Counted from the first letter of the stretch, positions 53,025 through 62,323 are shown. The stretch is DNA of 64,000 nucleotides from Tenacibaculum singaporense (GCF_003867015.1 NZ_CP032548.1:1555001-1619000); one strand, 5' to 3'. A program made the numbers and translations. Notes: generated from the sequence alone by a model not told the origin.

Positions 53025-54305
53025 ATGAAAAAAAGACTTTTTTTAGCGCTATTCTTAACAATGTCAATTGCAGCATTTACTCAAAACACCTATATATTTT
53101 GCGGAAAATTAATTGATACAAAAAAAGGTAATATAAAAGAACAACAAACCATTATTGTAAAGGATAATAAGATTGTTGATGTGTTAAAAGGCTATGTGAA
53201 CCCTGAAAATACTGATGATATAACGATAGATTTAAAAGATAAGGTGGTAATGCCTGGATTGATTGATATGCATGTGCATATTGAAAGCGAACATAGTCCA
53301 AAAACAAGATTGGAAAAATATATTTTGAATGATGCAGATAGAGCCTATAACTCTGTGAAATTTGCCGAAACTACTTTGTCAAATGGTTTTACCACGGTAA
53401 GAGATTTAGGAGGAACTGGAGTTAATATTTCTTTAGCTAAAGCAATTAAAGCAGGTAAAATTACAGGGCCTAGAGTATTTACCGCAGGAAAATCTTTAGC
53501 AACTACGGGTGGGCATGCAGACCCAACAAACGGAAGTAGAAGAGAACTTATAGGGAATCCGGGACCAAAAGAAGGAGTAGTAAATTCGGTAGAAGATGCT
53601 CGAAAAGCAGTACGTCAACGTTATAAAAATGGAGCAGATTGTATAAAAATTACTGCTACTGGAGGGGTATTGAGTGTAGCAAAGTCAGGAGATAATCCTC
53701 AATTTACTATTGAAGAGGTAAAAGCAATTTGTGAAACAGCAAAAGATTATGGAATGCATGTTGCGGCTCATGCTCATGGAGATGAGGGAATGCAACGAGC
53801 AATTATGGGAGGTGTTAAAACTATTGAACATGGAACATATATGAGTGATGCAACTATGGAGTTGATGAAAAAGTATGATGTGTATTTAGTGCCTACAATT
53901 ACTGCAGGTAAAGAAGTGGAAGAGAAAGCAAAGGTAAAAGGTTTTTACCCTGAAATAGTGGTGCCTAAAGCATTGGCAGTAGGACCACAAATACAAGGAA
54001 CGTTTGGTAGAGCGTATAAAAAAGGAGTAAAGATTGCATTTGGTACCGATGCAGGAGTATTCAAGCACGGAAAAAACGGGAAAGAATTTGGATATATGGT
54101 TGAAGCGGGAATGCCTGCTATGGAAGCAATTCAGTCTGCGACGATAACCAATGCCAAATTACTAAATATGGAAAAGGAGTTAGGGCAAGTAAAAAAAAGG
54201 TTTTTAGCTGATATTATTGCTGTAGATGAAGACCCGACCCAAAATATTCATACAATGGAAAAAGTAGTTTTTGTAATGAAGAATGGAAAAGTATTTAAAA
54301 AATAA
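53025..54305 (+). CDS. Exported amidohydrolase family protein
   Basis: The 426-residue product has a signal peptide (LFLALFLTMSIAAFTQN), so it acts in the periplasm or outside. The fold is a metal-dependent amidohydrolase: VVMPGLIDMHVHIES with His83 and His85, ADCIKITATGG with the carboxylated or bridging Lys, HVAAHAHGDEGM, IEHGTYM and a late FGTDAGVF with the catalytic Asp. It resembles Xaa-Pro dipeptidase/imidazolonepropionase-like amidohydrolases; dipeptide cleavage is the usual prediction for secreted members. It is a single gene with its own terminator at 54353-54382. Confidence 0.88.
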   Translation: MKKRLFLALFLTMSIAAFTQNTYIFCGKLIDTKKGNIKEQQTIIVKDNKIVDVLKGYVNPENTDDITIDLKDKVVMPGLIDMHVHIESEHSPKTRLEKYILNDADRAYNSVKFAETTLSNGFTTVRDLGGTGVNISLAKAIKAGKITGPRVFTAGKSLATTGGHADPTNGSRRELIGNPGPKEGVVNSVEDARKAVRQRYKNGADCIKITATGGVLSVAKSGDNPQFTIEEVKAICETAKDYGMHVAAHAHGDEGMQRAIMGGVKTIEHGTYMSDATMELMKKYDVYLVPTITAGKEVEEKAKVKGFYPEIVVPKALAVGPQIQGTFGRAYKKGVKIAFGTDAGVFKHGKNGKEFGYMVEAGMPAMEAIQSATITNAKLLNMEKELGQVKKRFLADIIAVDEDPTQNIHTMEKVVFVMKNGKVFKK

Positions 54306-54657
54306 ATAATTTATAATAGTTAACAAAAGTTCTAATTATAAATAACTAAAACAAAAAAGGAATACATATGTATTCCTTTTTTACCCTGTATAGATTCCTC
54401 AATCTATTAGTATTGCCCCCCGACAAATATTTTTATGTATATTTCTATTAATTTTCTTCTAAAAAAAGAGCTATTCATTACGGTTAAGAAGAATAGCCCT
54501 CAACTAACCAAACTAATTAATCTATTTATTTTATTACTATGAATGAAACAAATACACTACAAATATATATTTACTTAGCTGTTTGTTTTATTATAATTCG
54601 ACGAATGGATTGTTTTAATCGTTGAATGGAAGTGTTTTTATAGATAAGTGTTATTTG
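54306..54657. other. Intergenic region with terminator
   Basis: These 352 bases contain the terminator at 54353-54382. The remainder, about 54383-54657, shows no ORF, no strong hairpin and no repeat that I can recognise; it is the downstream side of both converging genes. Confidence 0.6.
54353..54382 (+). terminator. Terminator of the amidohydrolase gene
   Basis: AAAAAAGGAATACATATGTATTCC continues as T6, a 15-bp perfect palindrome with flanking A and T runs, 48 bases after the stop at 54305. It may work in both directions. Confidence 0.85.
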
Positions 54658-56154
54658 TTAAAAATCAACGTGTTGATATGCGCCAATATCAGGTGTAGAA
54701 CTTCTAGAAATTCCTAAAATATCTTGAGAAACAGCGGAAGATTTCGCTTTGTTAATAGCATCGCTATTTTTACCAATGATAAACTCATTTTTAGCAACAT
54801 CTTTAAAGTTAGGCTCTCCGTTTAAAATGTTATTTTGATAATGTTCAGTATCATTAAAATTCAATTCAGTATTATCGGTGAATGAATTATTAAGATCATT
54901 AAATTTTATTAAGCAATTTTCAACCGAGTAATTAAAGGTTGTACCATCAATTCTATCAAGAATAAATTCAGCGTTGTTGTTTCCTTCAATGATACAGTTT
55001 ATAAAGTTAGCGGTAACCAAATCATTAGTCTCTGTAACTTCTTGGTTATCATTATTAAGATAAGTAATGTGGTTGTTGACTAAAACCGAAGGTAATTGAC
55101 GAATACTATTGTTCCAAAAGTTAGCAAAAGTAGCATGTGTAAAACTATATTTTCCTCCAAAAGTACAAGCTAGTGCAGATTGTCCAGCACTACCTATTAC
55201 TAAGTTTTCTCCTTCAATATGTGTGTTTCTACCTAAAACACCATAGTTTGAGCTGTTGTAAATCTCAGTATTTTTTATAGTTAGTGTGGGAGAGGAGATA
55301 TCTTGTCCGTCAACGAGAAGTCCAACGGTTCCGTTTTTAATTTGAGCGTGATTCAACTCGTTATTATAACTTCCTTCACGTATCCAAATTACTCCCCATT
55401 GTCCTGGAATTTCACTAAACTGATGTTCTAATCGGTCTCCTTCAAAAATTACTTTTTCATTTAAAGTTCCATTTACTTTAAAGTTTGCATCTTTATCAAT
55501 AATTAAGCCTGAGTTATTATGAAAGTGAATTTTAGCACCGGCTTCAACTGTTAGTGTTTTACTTGATGGTACAGCAGCGTAACCGTAAATAACATAAGGT
55601 TTTTCATTAGTAAAGGTTAGTTCTTCGTCAGTTAAAAAGCGGCCCTGAATTTCGGTTTCTTTACCATTAATAGTTAATGTTTCAATACCCGAACTGTTTT
55701 TAGAAGGAAAAATAAAATGAGCATCTTGTACTAATGTAACTAGATCTACATCTTGTTGGTTTTCTCCATTATCAAATAATATTTTATCAGTATATAAAGG
55801 GTTGGTAACCGTGTTAACATCTATAGTAGTTTCTATAAAAATATAAATACTATCATTCGCTAAAATATCGATGTTATTAAAATTATGACCAGCTAAACCA
55901 TCTACATTTAATCGGTAATTTGAAGTATTTCCATTCTCTAGTTTAATCTCTGGAATAGTAATGGTTTTGTTACCCTTATTGTATACTTTTAAATTATAAG
56001 TAGCAGAACCAATATTACTAAAAATTGTGTCTAGAAACACTGTGTCTTTGGAAAATTGTAGCTTCCCATAACTAGGAACTGTATTGAAGTCTTTTCTACA
56101 AGACATTACAATAATAGATAAAATAAGTGCTAGTACGGGAAGGGTATTTTTCAT
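54658..56154 (-). CDS. Right-handed beta-helix lipoprotein
   Basis: The 498-residue product has a lipoprotein signal (LALILSIIVMSC with Cys19). Residues about 25-150 include GKLQFSKDTVFLDTIFSNIGSATYNLKVYNKG, a beta-sandwich head; about 190-430 are short repeated strand-turn motifs with Asn ladders (HAQIKNGTVGLLVDGQ, ATFANFWNNSIRQL, NCIIEGNNNAEF), which suggests a parallel beta-helix; the end reads TPDIGAYQHVDF, common in such exported proteins. It is likely a surface lipoprotein, possibly polysaccharide-binding, without clear catalytic residues. It follows the glutaminyl cyclase gene by 16 bases, so they form an operon. Confidence 0.82.
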   Translation of the reverse strand: MKNTLPVLALILSIIVMSCRKDFNTVPSYGKLQFSKDTVFLDTIFSNIGSATYNLKVYNKGNKTITIPEIKLENGNTSNYRLNVDGLAGHNFNNIDILANDSIYIFIETTIDVNTVTNPLYTDKILFDNGENQQDVDLVTLVQDAHFIFPSKNSSGIETLTINGKETEIQGRFLTDEELTFTNEKPYVIYGYAAVPSSKTLTVEAGAKIHFHNNSGLIIDKDANFKVNGTLNEKVIFEGDRLEHQFSEIPGQWGVIWIREGSYNNELNHAQIKNGTVGLLVDGQDISSPTLTIKNTEIYNSSNYGVLGRNTHIEGENLVIGSAGQSALACTFGGKYSFTHATFANFWNNSIRQLPSVLVNNHITYLNNDNQEVTETNDLVTANFINCIIEGNNNAEFILDRIDGTTFNYSVENCLIKFNDLNNSFTDNTELNFNDTEHYQNNILNGEPNFKDVAKNEFIIGKNSDAINKAKSSAVSQDILGISRSSTPDIGAYQHVDF

Positions 56155-56170
56155 GGTTTTAGGTAGTAGA

Positions 56171-57211
56171 TTATTGCTTGATTAGTTCTATTTCAAATAA
56201 TTTTCCCCAATGTTTTCCTGTAACAAATAAACGGTTGTTTTCAGCATCATATGCAATTCCGTTTAGTACATCGTCTTGAGGTTCTAGAGTTTGATCTTTT
56301 GCAACAATATCTCTTAGTCCATTTAAATTAGCTACACCTTCAACAACACCTGTTTCTGGGTTGATAATAACTATTGAGTTTTGTTGCCATTTATTTGCGT
56401 AAATTTTTCCGTTGATAAGCTCGATTTCATTTAAATTATCAACAGGGTATTTGTTTGTGTAAACTTGAATGCTTCTTTTTTCTTGTTGGTTATTTGCATC
56501 TAAAAACCAAACCTTATTGCTACCATCTGTTTTAATAAGTTCAGAATTGTTGTGTGTTAATCCCCATCCTTGATTACTATTTGTGTAGTTAAAGCTTCCT
56601 AGTTGTTTAAATGTTTCAAAATCGTATATAAAACCTTTACGTGCATGCCATGTTAACCAATAAATTTTATTGTTAAAAATAGTCATACCTTCTCCAAAGT
56701 ATTTTTTGTCTAAATCAGTTTTTTGTAAAACTTTTCCGGTTTCTAACTCAACTTTTCTTAATGTAGATTCTCCGTTACGACCTGTACTTTCGTATAAGTA
56801 ACCATTTTTGTATTCTAACCCTTGCGTATAGGCTCCTTTATCGTGCGGATAAATATTTACAATTTTATAAGAATATACAGCAGGAGCTTCTTTTGCTAGC
56901 ACTTCAATAGAGTTGTTTAGTTTTTTTGATTTGTTAGGATAAAAAGCTAAAGCAGTAACGGCATGTTTCCCCACACCAAAATCAGCAGTGTTAACGGTAA
57001 CACTAGTTTCGTTCGTGTTTACACGTTTGTTATTTACGTATAATTGTACAGAATCTATCTGTTCACCTTTCAATTGCTCAAACTTAATAGCAGCTTTTTT
57101 ACCTAGTGTGGTTTTTTTGGTAGTATCTAATTTAAATTTGTAATTAGTTTCACTACAAGAGGTTACAAGTAAAGTAGTTAATCCCAAGGTTAAAAGTTTA
57201 TAAAAACGCAT
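56171..57211 (-). CDS. Glutaminyl-peptide cyclotransferase lipoprotein
   Basis: The 346-residue product has a lipoprotein signal (LTTLLVTSC), a short beta-sandwich spacer (about 30-110), and a five-bladed beta-propeller with the family pattern YTQGLEYKNGYLYESTG, then YFGEGMTIFNNKIYWLTW, GWGLTHNNSELIKTDG and LNGIAYDAENNRLFVTGK. This matches plant-type glutaminyl cyclase, which turns N-terminal glutamine into pyroglutamate on exported peptides. N-terminal pyroglutamate is a known modification of T9SS substrates in this phylum, so that link is plausible. Confidence 0.88.
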   Translation of the reverse strand: MRFYKLLTLGLTTLLVTSCSETNYKFKLDTTKKTTLGKKAAIKFEQLKGEQIDSVQLYVNNKRVNTNETSVTVNTADFGVGKHAVTALAFYPNKSKKLNNSIEVLAKEAPAVYSYKIVNIYPHDKGAYTQGLEYKNGYLYESTGRNGESTLRKVELETGKVLQKTDLDKKYFGEGMTIFNNKIYWLTWHARKGFIYDFETFKQLGSFNYTNSNQGWGLTHNNSELIKTDGSNKVWFLDANNQQEKRSIQVYTNKYPVDNLNEIELINGKIYANKWQQNSIVIINPETGVVEGVANLNGLRDIVAKDQTLEPQDDVLNGIAYDAENNRLFVTGKHWGKLFEIELIKQ

Positions 57212-57272
57212 ATATAAAATGTTATTTTCTGTAGTTTATAAAGATGTTGTACAAATTAAAGCAAATTATTTG

Positions 57273-57302
57273 TTTGCAAATTAAAAAAAAGGGTTAAATT
57301 TG
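57273..57302 (+). promoter_or_regulatory. Promoter of rpmE2
   Basis: TTTG (57273-57276), 18 bases, then TAAATTTG (57295-57302): a near-perfect Bacteroidota promoter. Transcription would start near 57309, leaving a leader of about 100 bases before the ATG at 57409. Confidence 0.8.
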
Positions 57303-57345
57303 CACCCTCAAATAGCCATTGCAGGTTTTTGATATATGAAACAAC

Positions 57346-57368
57346 TATAAAGCTTTACCAACTTTATA
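57346..57368 (+). promoter_or_regulatory. Hairpin in the rpmE2 leader
   Basis: TATAAAG (57346-57352) and CTTTATA (57362-57368) make a 7-bp stem with a 9-base loop in the middle of the long L31 leader. It might be a site of autoregulation, as for other ribosomal-protein leaders; this is inference. Confidence 0.4.
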
Positions 57369-57408
57369 ATTTTTTCAACAAAAATAAAAGATTTTAAATT
57401 TACAAGAG

Positions 57409-57660
57409 ATGAAAAAAGGTATACATCCAGAAAATTATAGAATGGTAGCGTTTAAAGACATGTCTAACGGAGATGTTTTTTTAACACGTTCAACTGCTAA
57501 TACAAAAGAAACTTTAGAGGTAGAAGGAGTTGAATATCCATTAATTAAATTAGAAATTTCAAGAACTTCACATCCTTTCTACACTGGTAAGTCTAAGTTA
57601 GTAGATACTGCAGGGCGTATTGATAAGTTCAAAAACAAGTACGCGAAATTCAAAAAGTAA
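57409..57660 (+). CDS. rpmE2: 50S ribosomal protein L31 type B
   Basis: The 83-residue protein matches type B L31: [20 protein letters not shown], then [23 protein letters not shown], the [20 protein letters not shown] block, and a basic KNKYAKFKK tail. It lacks the CxxC zinc motifs of the type A form. In this phylum the type B form is the main L31. It has a strong promoter and its own terminator. Confidence 0.96.
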   Translation: MKKGIHPENYRMVAFKDMSNGDVFLTRSTANTKETLEVEGVEYPLIKLEISRTSHPFYTGKSKLVDTAGRIDKFKNKYAKFKK

Positions 57661-57685
57661 TTTCAAGTATTTTAAATATAAAAGA

Positions 57686-57715
57686 AAGCTCTGGCTATAT
57701 GTCAGAGCTTTTTTT
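57686..57715 (+). terminator. Terminator of rpmE2
   Basis: AAGCTCTG and CAGAGCTT form an 8-bp stem with a 9-base loop, followed by T5, 26 bases after the rpmE2 stop. Confidence 0.85.
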
Positions 57716-57727
57716 ATGCTAAAATTG

Positions 57728-57735
57728 TATTTTTG
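57728..57735 (+). promoter_or_regulatory. -7 box of the GltB-like gene
   Basis: TATTTTTG matches TAnnTTTG and lies 17 bases before the ATG at 57753; a T-rich stretch stands in place of a clear -33 TTTG. Confidence 0.45.
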
Positions 57736-57752
57736 CCAGAAAAATAAAAGAG

Positions 57753-59285
57753 ATGAGAGATACCATTTTATCTGTTATTGTTGTAATTAATATTTTATGT
57801 GGTGTGTTGGTTTATTTCATGCCAGATATGGGAAATTATATTTTGTTAACTGTTGCTTCAGCAGTAACTTTATTAGCAATATATGACGCCTTTATTCAAA
57901 AAAAGCATTCGTTAATGCGTGCTTTTCCAGTAATTGCTCGTTTGCGTTGGGTGTTTGAAGAAGAACGAGAAAAAATTCAACAGTATTTTATAGAAGATGA
58001 TTTAAGCGGGAAACCTATTAACCGTGAGAAAAGAAGTATTGTTTATCAGAGATCGAAAAAAGAAATAGAAACAGTTCCTTTCGGTACACAACACAATGTA
58101 TATGCAAAAGGATATGAGTTTGTAAAACATTCATTATTTCCTAAAGATCATCATCATATTAATGGTGAAAGAGTACTTATAGGTTCAGATAAGTGTACAC
58201 AAAAATATAATTCTTCTATAATCAATATTTCAGCAATGTCTTTTGGTTCGTTGAGTAAAAATGCAATTATGGCATTGAACCAAGGAGCTAAAATGGGAGG
58301 CTTTGCTCATAACACAGGTGAAGGAGGTGTTTCTCCTTATCATTTACAAGGAGGAGATTTAATTTTTCAGGTAGGTACTGGATATTTTGGAGCAGGGAAA
58401 AGTGTAAATGGGAAACGAGTTTTTGATGCAGAGGTTTTTAAGAAAAATGCTGTTAGAGAAGAGGTGAAGATGGTTGAAATAAAGCTTTCACAAGGAGCTA
58501 AACCAGGCCATGGTGGAATTCTTCCAGCAAAAAAGAACACGAAAGAAATTGCTGAAATTCGTTCTGTAGAGCCTTTTACACGAGTAGATTCACCACCGGC
58601 ACACGATGCTTTTTCTAACTTTGATGAAATGGTAGCATTTATTCAACAAGTAAGAGAGCTGTCAGGAGGGAAGCCAATAGGAATTAAGTTTTGTGTTGGG
58701 GATAATGACGAAATTGAAGCGATGATTAAAGCTTTTGCGGATGCTAATAATTATCCTGATTACATAGCTGTTGATGGAGGAGAAGGAGGTACAGGTTCAG
58801 CACCTTTAGAGTTTTCAAACTACATTGGTACACCGTTGCTAGAAGGATTGTCTTTTGTGAATAAGATGTTGAAAAAATACGGATTAAAAGATCAAATAAA
58901 AATCATTGCAAGTGGTAAAGCTATTGACGCTTTTGATGTGATTAAATATTTAGCATTAGGGGCCGATGCGATTGGTATGGCTCGTAGCTTTATGTTAAGT
59001 TTAGGTTGTATTCAGGCACGTGAGTGTAATTTAGATACTTGTCCTGTGGGAGTGGCAACACAAGAGAAGGACTTAGTAAAGGCTTTGGTGGTTAAGTATA
59101 AGAATATGCGTGTAAAGAATTATCATAATAAGACAATTAGTGCTATTAAAGAAATGGTTGCAGCTATGGGAAAAGATTCAATTGAAGATGTAGAGGCAAA
59201 ACACATTTTTAGAAGAAAAAGAACAGGAGAAATAACTTCGTTAGATGAAATTTACTACGCTAAAGAAAAGGTTTTAGTTAGTTAA
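57753..59285 (+). CDS. FMN-binding glutamate synthase family protein
   Basis: The 510-residue protein begins with a membrane segment (about 5-45, ILSVIVVINILCGVLVYFM) and then has the FMN domain of ferredoxin-dependent glutamate synthase: MSFGSLSKNAIMALNQG, HNTGEGGVSPYHLQGGDLIF, KLSQGAKPGHGG, EGGTGSAPLEF and IASGKAIDAFD. A cluster-type motif CIQARECNLDTCPVGVATQ near residue 420 could hold an iron-sulfur centre, as in GltB. It lacks the glutaminase and FAD parts, so it is a stand-alone GltB-core protein; the acceptor and true reaction are unknown. It is followed after 20 bases by the methyltransferase gene. Confidence 0.87.
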   Translation: MRDTILSVIVVINILCGVLVYFMPDMGNYILLTVASAVTLLAIYDAFIQKKHSLMRAFPVIARLRWVFEEEREKIQQYFIEDDLSGKPINREKRSIVYQRSKKEIETVPFGTQHNVYAKGYEFVKHSLFPKDHHHINGERVLIGSDKCTQKYNSSIINISAMSFGSLSKNAIMALNQGAKMGGFAHNTGEGGVSPYHLQGGDLIFQVGTGYFGAGKSVNGKRVFDAEVFKKNAVREEVKMVEIKLSQGAKPGHGGILPAKKNTKEIAEIRSVEPFTRVDSPPAHDAFSNFDEMVAFIQQVRELSGGKPIGIKFCVGDNDEIEAMIKAFADANNYPDYIAVDGGEGGTGSAPLEFSNYIGTPLLEGLSFVNKMLKKYGLKDQIKIIASGKAIDAFDVIKYLALGADAIGMARSFMLSLGCIQARECNLDTCPVGVATQEKDLVKALVVKYKNMRVKNYHNKTISAIKEMVAAMGKDSIEDVEAKHIFRRKRTGEITSLDEIYYAKEKVLVS

Positions 59286-59305
59286 ATGAAGAAAGCTAGT
59301 TAAAA

Positions 59306-60403
59306 TTGGATACTACAGTAAAAATAAATTCAAAAACATATCAATTACAACGTTACCCTAAGACTTTCGATAAAAGTTTACGAGCTTGGAGTAACGCTGA
59401 ACTCTTAGTGTTAGATTATATAACTGATAAGAATGTAGAGAGTTTACACCTTTTTAATGACCGTTTTGGAGTGTGGAATTGTGCTTTACAGCATAAAAAA
59501 ATTACTACTGTTTGGACGTATGCTAGTCAGCAAAAAGCAATTCGTCAAAATTTAAAATTGAATAACTTTTCTACGGAAGTTGATTTTAAAACTCCAATTG
59601 ATGATCTACAGTATGTAGAAGTGGCTTTAATTAAAATTCCAAAGTCATTAGAGTTATTTGAGTTATTCTTACAACAAATCCATAAAGCTTCACATAAAGA
59701 AACAGTTGTTGTTTGCGGGTTTATGACTAAGTATTTTTCTCCTTCTTATATAAAGGTTGCTGAACAATATTTTGAAGAGGTTACTCAGTCAAAAGCTTGG
59801 AAAAAAGCACGTTTATTGATTTTAAAAGCTCCTAAAAAAGAAGTTCAAAAGAAAAAGCTAGTTAATACCATCCAGTGGAAAGGTAAAGTCTTACAGCAAT
59901 ATTACGGTGTGTTTTCTTCTGGAAGCATAGATATAGGAACGCAATTTTTCTTAGAAAATTTAGAAGTTAAAACAGAGGAGTTAAAAGTATTAGATGTAGC
60001 TTCAGGTAATGGAATAATAGCTTATGAAGTTGCTAATCAAAATCCACAAGCAGCAGTAACTTTATTAGATGATTTTAACTTAGCTATTGAGTCATCTAAA
60101 ATTAACTTAGAAGGAAAAAAAGCAGAGTTTTTATGTGATGATACTCTAGAGAACATCAAAGAAAATTCTTTTGATTTGATCGTATCAAATCCACCTTTTC
60201 ATTTTGAACATGAGAATAATATTGAAGTAGCACTCAACCTTTTTAAAGGAGTAGAAAATTGTTTGAAAAACGAAGGGAGATTTTTGTTAGTGGCTAATTC
60301 GCACTTAAATTATAGTACGCACCTAACAACGCTTTTTACTTCGGTAAGTGTGTTGCAACAAAATAAAAAGTTTCAAATAATAGAGTGTATAAAAAAACGC
60401 TAA
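59306..60403 (+). CDS. RsmC/RlmG-type rRNA guanine methyltransferase
   Basis: The 365-residue protein has the two-domain MTS layout. The N-terminal half (YQLQRYPKTFDKSLRAWSNAE) is a degenerate methyltransferase domain; the C-terminal half holds LKVLDVASGNGIIAYEVA (SAM binding), LLDDFNLAIES, and DLIVSNPPFHF near residue 295, the NPPF(H) motif of N2-guanine methyltransferases. RlmG (23S G1835) or RsmC (16S G1207) activity is likely. The start is a TTG at 59306, 20 bases after the previous gene; no in-frame ATG gives the same N-terminus. The stop codon lies inside the terminator stem. Confidence 0.82.
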   Translation: MDTTVKINSKTYQLQRYPKTFDKSLRAWSNAELLVLDYITDKNVESLHLFNDRFGVWNCALQHKKITTVWTYASQQKAIRQNLKLNNFSTEVDFKTPIDDLQYVEVALIKIPKSLELFELFLQQIHKASHKETVVVCGFMTKYFSPSYIKVAEQYFEEVTQSKAWKKARLLILKAPKKEVQKKKLVNTIQWKGKVLQQYYGVFSSGSIDIGTQFFLENLEVKTEELKVLDVASGNGIIAYEVANQNPQAAVTLLDDFNLAIESSKINLEGKKAEFLCDDTLENIKENSFDLIVSNPPFHFEHENNIEVALNLFKGVENCLKNEGRFLLVANSHLNYSTHLTTLFTSVSVLQQNKKFQIIECIKKR

Positions 60404-60422
60404 GAAAATTCTTAGCGTTTTT
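60391..60422 (+). terminator. Terminator overlapping a stop codon
   Basis: AAAAAAACGCTAAGAA and its complement form a 14-16-bp stem whose left arm contains the TAA stop of the methyltransferase gene (60401-60403). It can also serve the converging beta-barrel gene that ends at 60447. Confidence 0.85.
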
Positions 60423-60446
60423 TGTTAGATTTTGTAAACTTTAATA

Positions 60447-61070
60447 CTACCAATAATATGATAAACCGAACATTAAATCAGTTGAGTTTATATTAAACTG
60501 AAATGAATCAGACTCCCTATCTGGAAAATTACTTTCATCTTGGTCTGTTTTAGAATAACCTAAGCTACCTATATTAGCTTCTAAGGCGATGTTTTTATTT
60601 AAAAAATAAGTAAGTCCAGGTCTTATCCCTACAAAATATTGGTTGGTGCTTCTTTCGTATGGAGTAGAATTAATATTGCTTGAATAATCAGAATAACTAT
60701 AACTAAACTCTCCTTGTAACGAAATAGTTAATTTCTTTCCAAGTGGAAAGTGTTTTTTGATATAAGGAAAGATTTTATAGGAGTTACCTTTTCCAATTTC
60801 ATTCCCAGATTCACTTTTTGAATATCCATATCCTACACCTAAACCTATAATTAAGTTGTCGTTAATAGTGTATCCTACCTTAGGAGAGAAGTTAAAGTTA
60901 AAATATTTAGAAGTTTCAGGAGAACCTTCAAATTCATTACTATTATGTCCTATGGAAAAATTGGCACTAGTATACCATGTACCTTTTTCAATAGTTAATT
61001 TTTCTTTTTTTTCTTGTCCATAAGCGAATGACAATGCAAATAGCATTGTACTTAATAATAATTTCTTCAT
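60447..61070 (-). CDS. Outer-membrane beta-barrel protein
   Basis: The 207-residue product has a signal peptide (LLLSTMLFALSFAYGQE), then alternating amphipathic strands (YFNFNFSPKVGYTINDNLIIGLGVGYGYS, then LTISLQGEFSYSYSDY and YFVGIRPGLTYFLNKNIALEA) and ends DLMFGLSYYW, with the terminal aromatic residue that Bam recognises. It looks like an 8-stranded OmpX/OmpA-type barrel. No ligand can be named. A -7 box lies at 61096-61103. Confidence 0.85.
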   Translation of the reverse strand: MKKLLLSTMLFALSFAYGQEKKEKLTIEKGTWYTSANFSIGHNSNEFEGSPETSKYFNFNFSPKVGYTINDNLIIGLGVGYGYSKSESGNEIGKGNSYKIFPYIKKHFPLGKKLTISLQGEFSYSYSDYSSNINSTPYERSTNQYFVGIRPGLTYFLNKNIALEANIGSLGYSKTDQDESNFPDRESDSFQFNINSTDLMFGLSYYW

Positions 61071-61095
61071 AAATTAAATTTTCTTTTATAGCAAT

Positions 61096-61103
61096 CAAAA
61101 GTA
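61096..61103 (-). promoter_or_regulatory. -7 box of the beta-barrel gene
   Basis: Read on the minus strand, TACTTTTG matches TAnnTTTG exactly and lies 25 bases upstream of the ATG at 61070. No -33 TTG is evident at the expected distance. Confidence 0.5.
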
Positions 61104-61125
61104 CTTGTCTTAGATTAATATAAGG

Positions 61126-62295
61126 TTAGCTTAATGAAAAATCATAGGAAAATTCCTCTTCAATAATTTGTTCTGTACAATTTTTTAAATCATTTACAAA
61201 TTCATCAATTTGAGTTTTTGTTACGTTAGGCATACAAATAACATGAGAAATGTTCCCTTCAGTAGCTAACTGCCATTTATCTTTAATACTTTGTGGAGTT
61301 TTTGGTAGTACAACAGTAATTGCATTAGGGTTTCTCCAAGCATTTACTCCAATTTTTTGTAATTCAGCTTCGCAATATTCAGCTACAGCTAAGCTATGTA
61401 GGTAACGTTGTCGTAAACCCTCAACACCTAATTGTTTTAAGGCGTACCACAAGAATAAAGGAGAATGCCCGTTACGTGAACCTGTTATAGTAGTATCAAA
61501 AGAACCAATGTAAGAAATTCCTTTAGCAATTCTGTCTCTGTTAGATCGTTTAGCCATTAACACACCAGTGGGTATTGGTGAACCAATAAATTTATGTCCA
61601 CTAATAGATATACTATCTGCGCCATCCATAAAGTCAAAAGGAAGACGAGGTTGCATGAACGGTCCAAAAGAGCCAGCTAAAGCAGCATCACAATGAATAT
61701 AATGGTCTTGGATAGCGAGGTTGCTTAAAATTCCTTTAATTCTACCTATATCGTCTTTTGCTTCTTTCATAGTGGTACCAAAAGTAGCCAATACAATTAC
61801 TGGTTTATGACGGTTCATACGAACAGTATTTTCAAAATCTTCATAATCCATCTCACCATTTTCTTGCGATTTAATTACAATACTTGGGATGTTTAACAAA
61901 TGGATATTCTTACGTACACTGTAATGAGTAGATTCAGAATAGTATACCATAGCCTTAGGAAATAATTCACGAGCAATGTATAAACCATACAGGTTACTCT
62001 CTGAACCACCGTTGGTAACATACCCCCAAAAATCTTTCGGATTTGCTCTAAATAGTTTTGCAAAAAATGCAATAACCTCACGTTCCATTTCATGAGTTCG
62101 TACACGATAAGTGCCTTGTTCGAAAGGATCACCAAGGTTGTTAATTGGATATTGAAAAAATTTATTTAATTCTGAATAATCGAAATCTTTTGATACAGGA
62201 TATCCTAAAAAAGTATCGCGAGCAGAAGCTAGTTCTTCTTGTAATTTATCTAGTTTTTGTTGATTTTCTAATGATAATTTCCCTTCGTTAACCAT
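61126..62295 (-). CDS. PLP-dependent histidine decarboxylase
   Basis: The 389-residue protein matches PLP histidine decarboxylases in length and motifs: QEELASARDTFLGYPVSKDFDYS at the start, YVTNGGSESNLYGLYIARE, HYSVRKN with His124 (ring stacking), YIHCDAALAG with Asp203, and SISISGHKFIG with the PLP lysine at 235. The end, NPNAITVVLPKTPQSIKDKWQLA, is typical of the Gram-negative type. It converts histidine to histamine in the cytoplasm. No transporter for exchange is next to it. It could instead use another aromatic amino acid; the family assignment is fairly firm. Confidence 0.83.
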   Translation of the reverse strand: MVNEGKLSLENQQKLDKLQEELASARDTFLGYPVSKDFDYSELNKFFQYPINNLGDPFEQGTYRVRTHEMEREVIAFFAKLFRANPKDFWGYVTNGGSESNLYGLYIARELFPKAMVYYSESTHYSVRKNIHLLNIPSIVIKSQENGEMDYEDFENTVRMNRHKPVIVLATFGTTMKEAKDDIGRIKGILSNLAIQDHYIHCDAALAGSFGPFMQPRLPFDFMDGADSISISGHKFIGSPIPTGVLMAKRSNRDRIAKGISYIGSFDTTITGSRNGHSPLFLWYALKQLGVEGLRQRYLHSLAVAEYCEAELQKIGVNAWRNPNAITVVLPKTPQSIKDKWQLATEGNISHVICMPNVTKTQIDEFVNDLKNCTEQIIEEEFSYDFSLS

Positions 62296-62315
62296 AGTAT
62301 TAAAATTTAAGCGGG

Positions 62316-62323
62316 CAAATGTA
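62316..62323 (-). promoter_or_regulatory. -7 box of the histidine decarboxylase gene
   Basis: Read on the minus strand, TACATTTG matches TAnnTTTG and lies 20 bases upstream of the ATG at 62295. A good -33 TTG is not seen. Confidence 0.5.
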
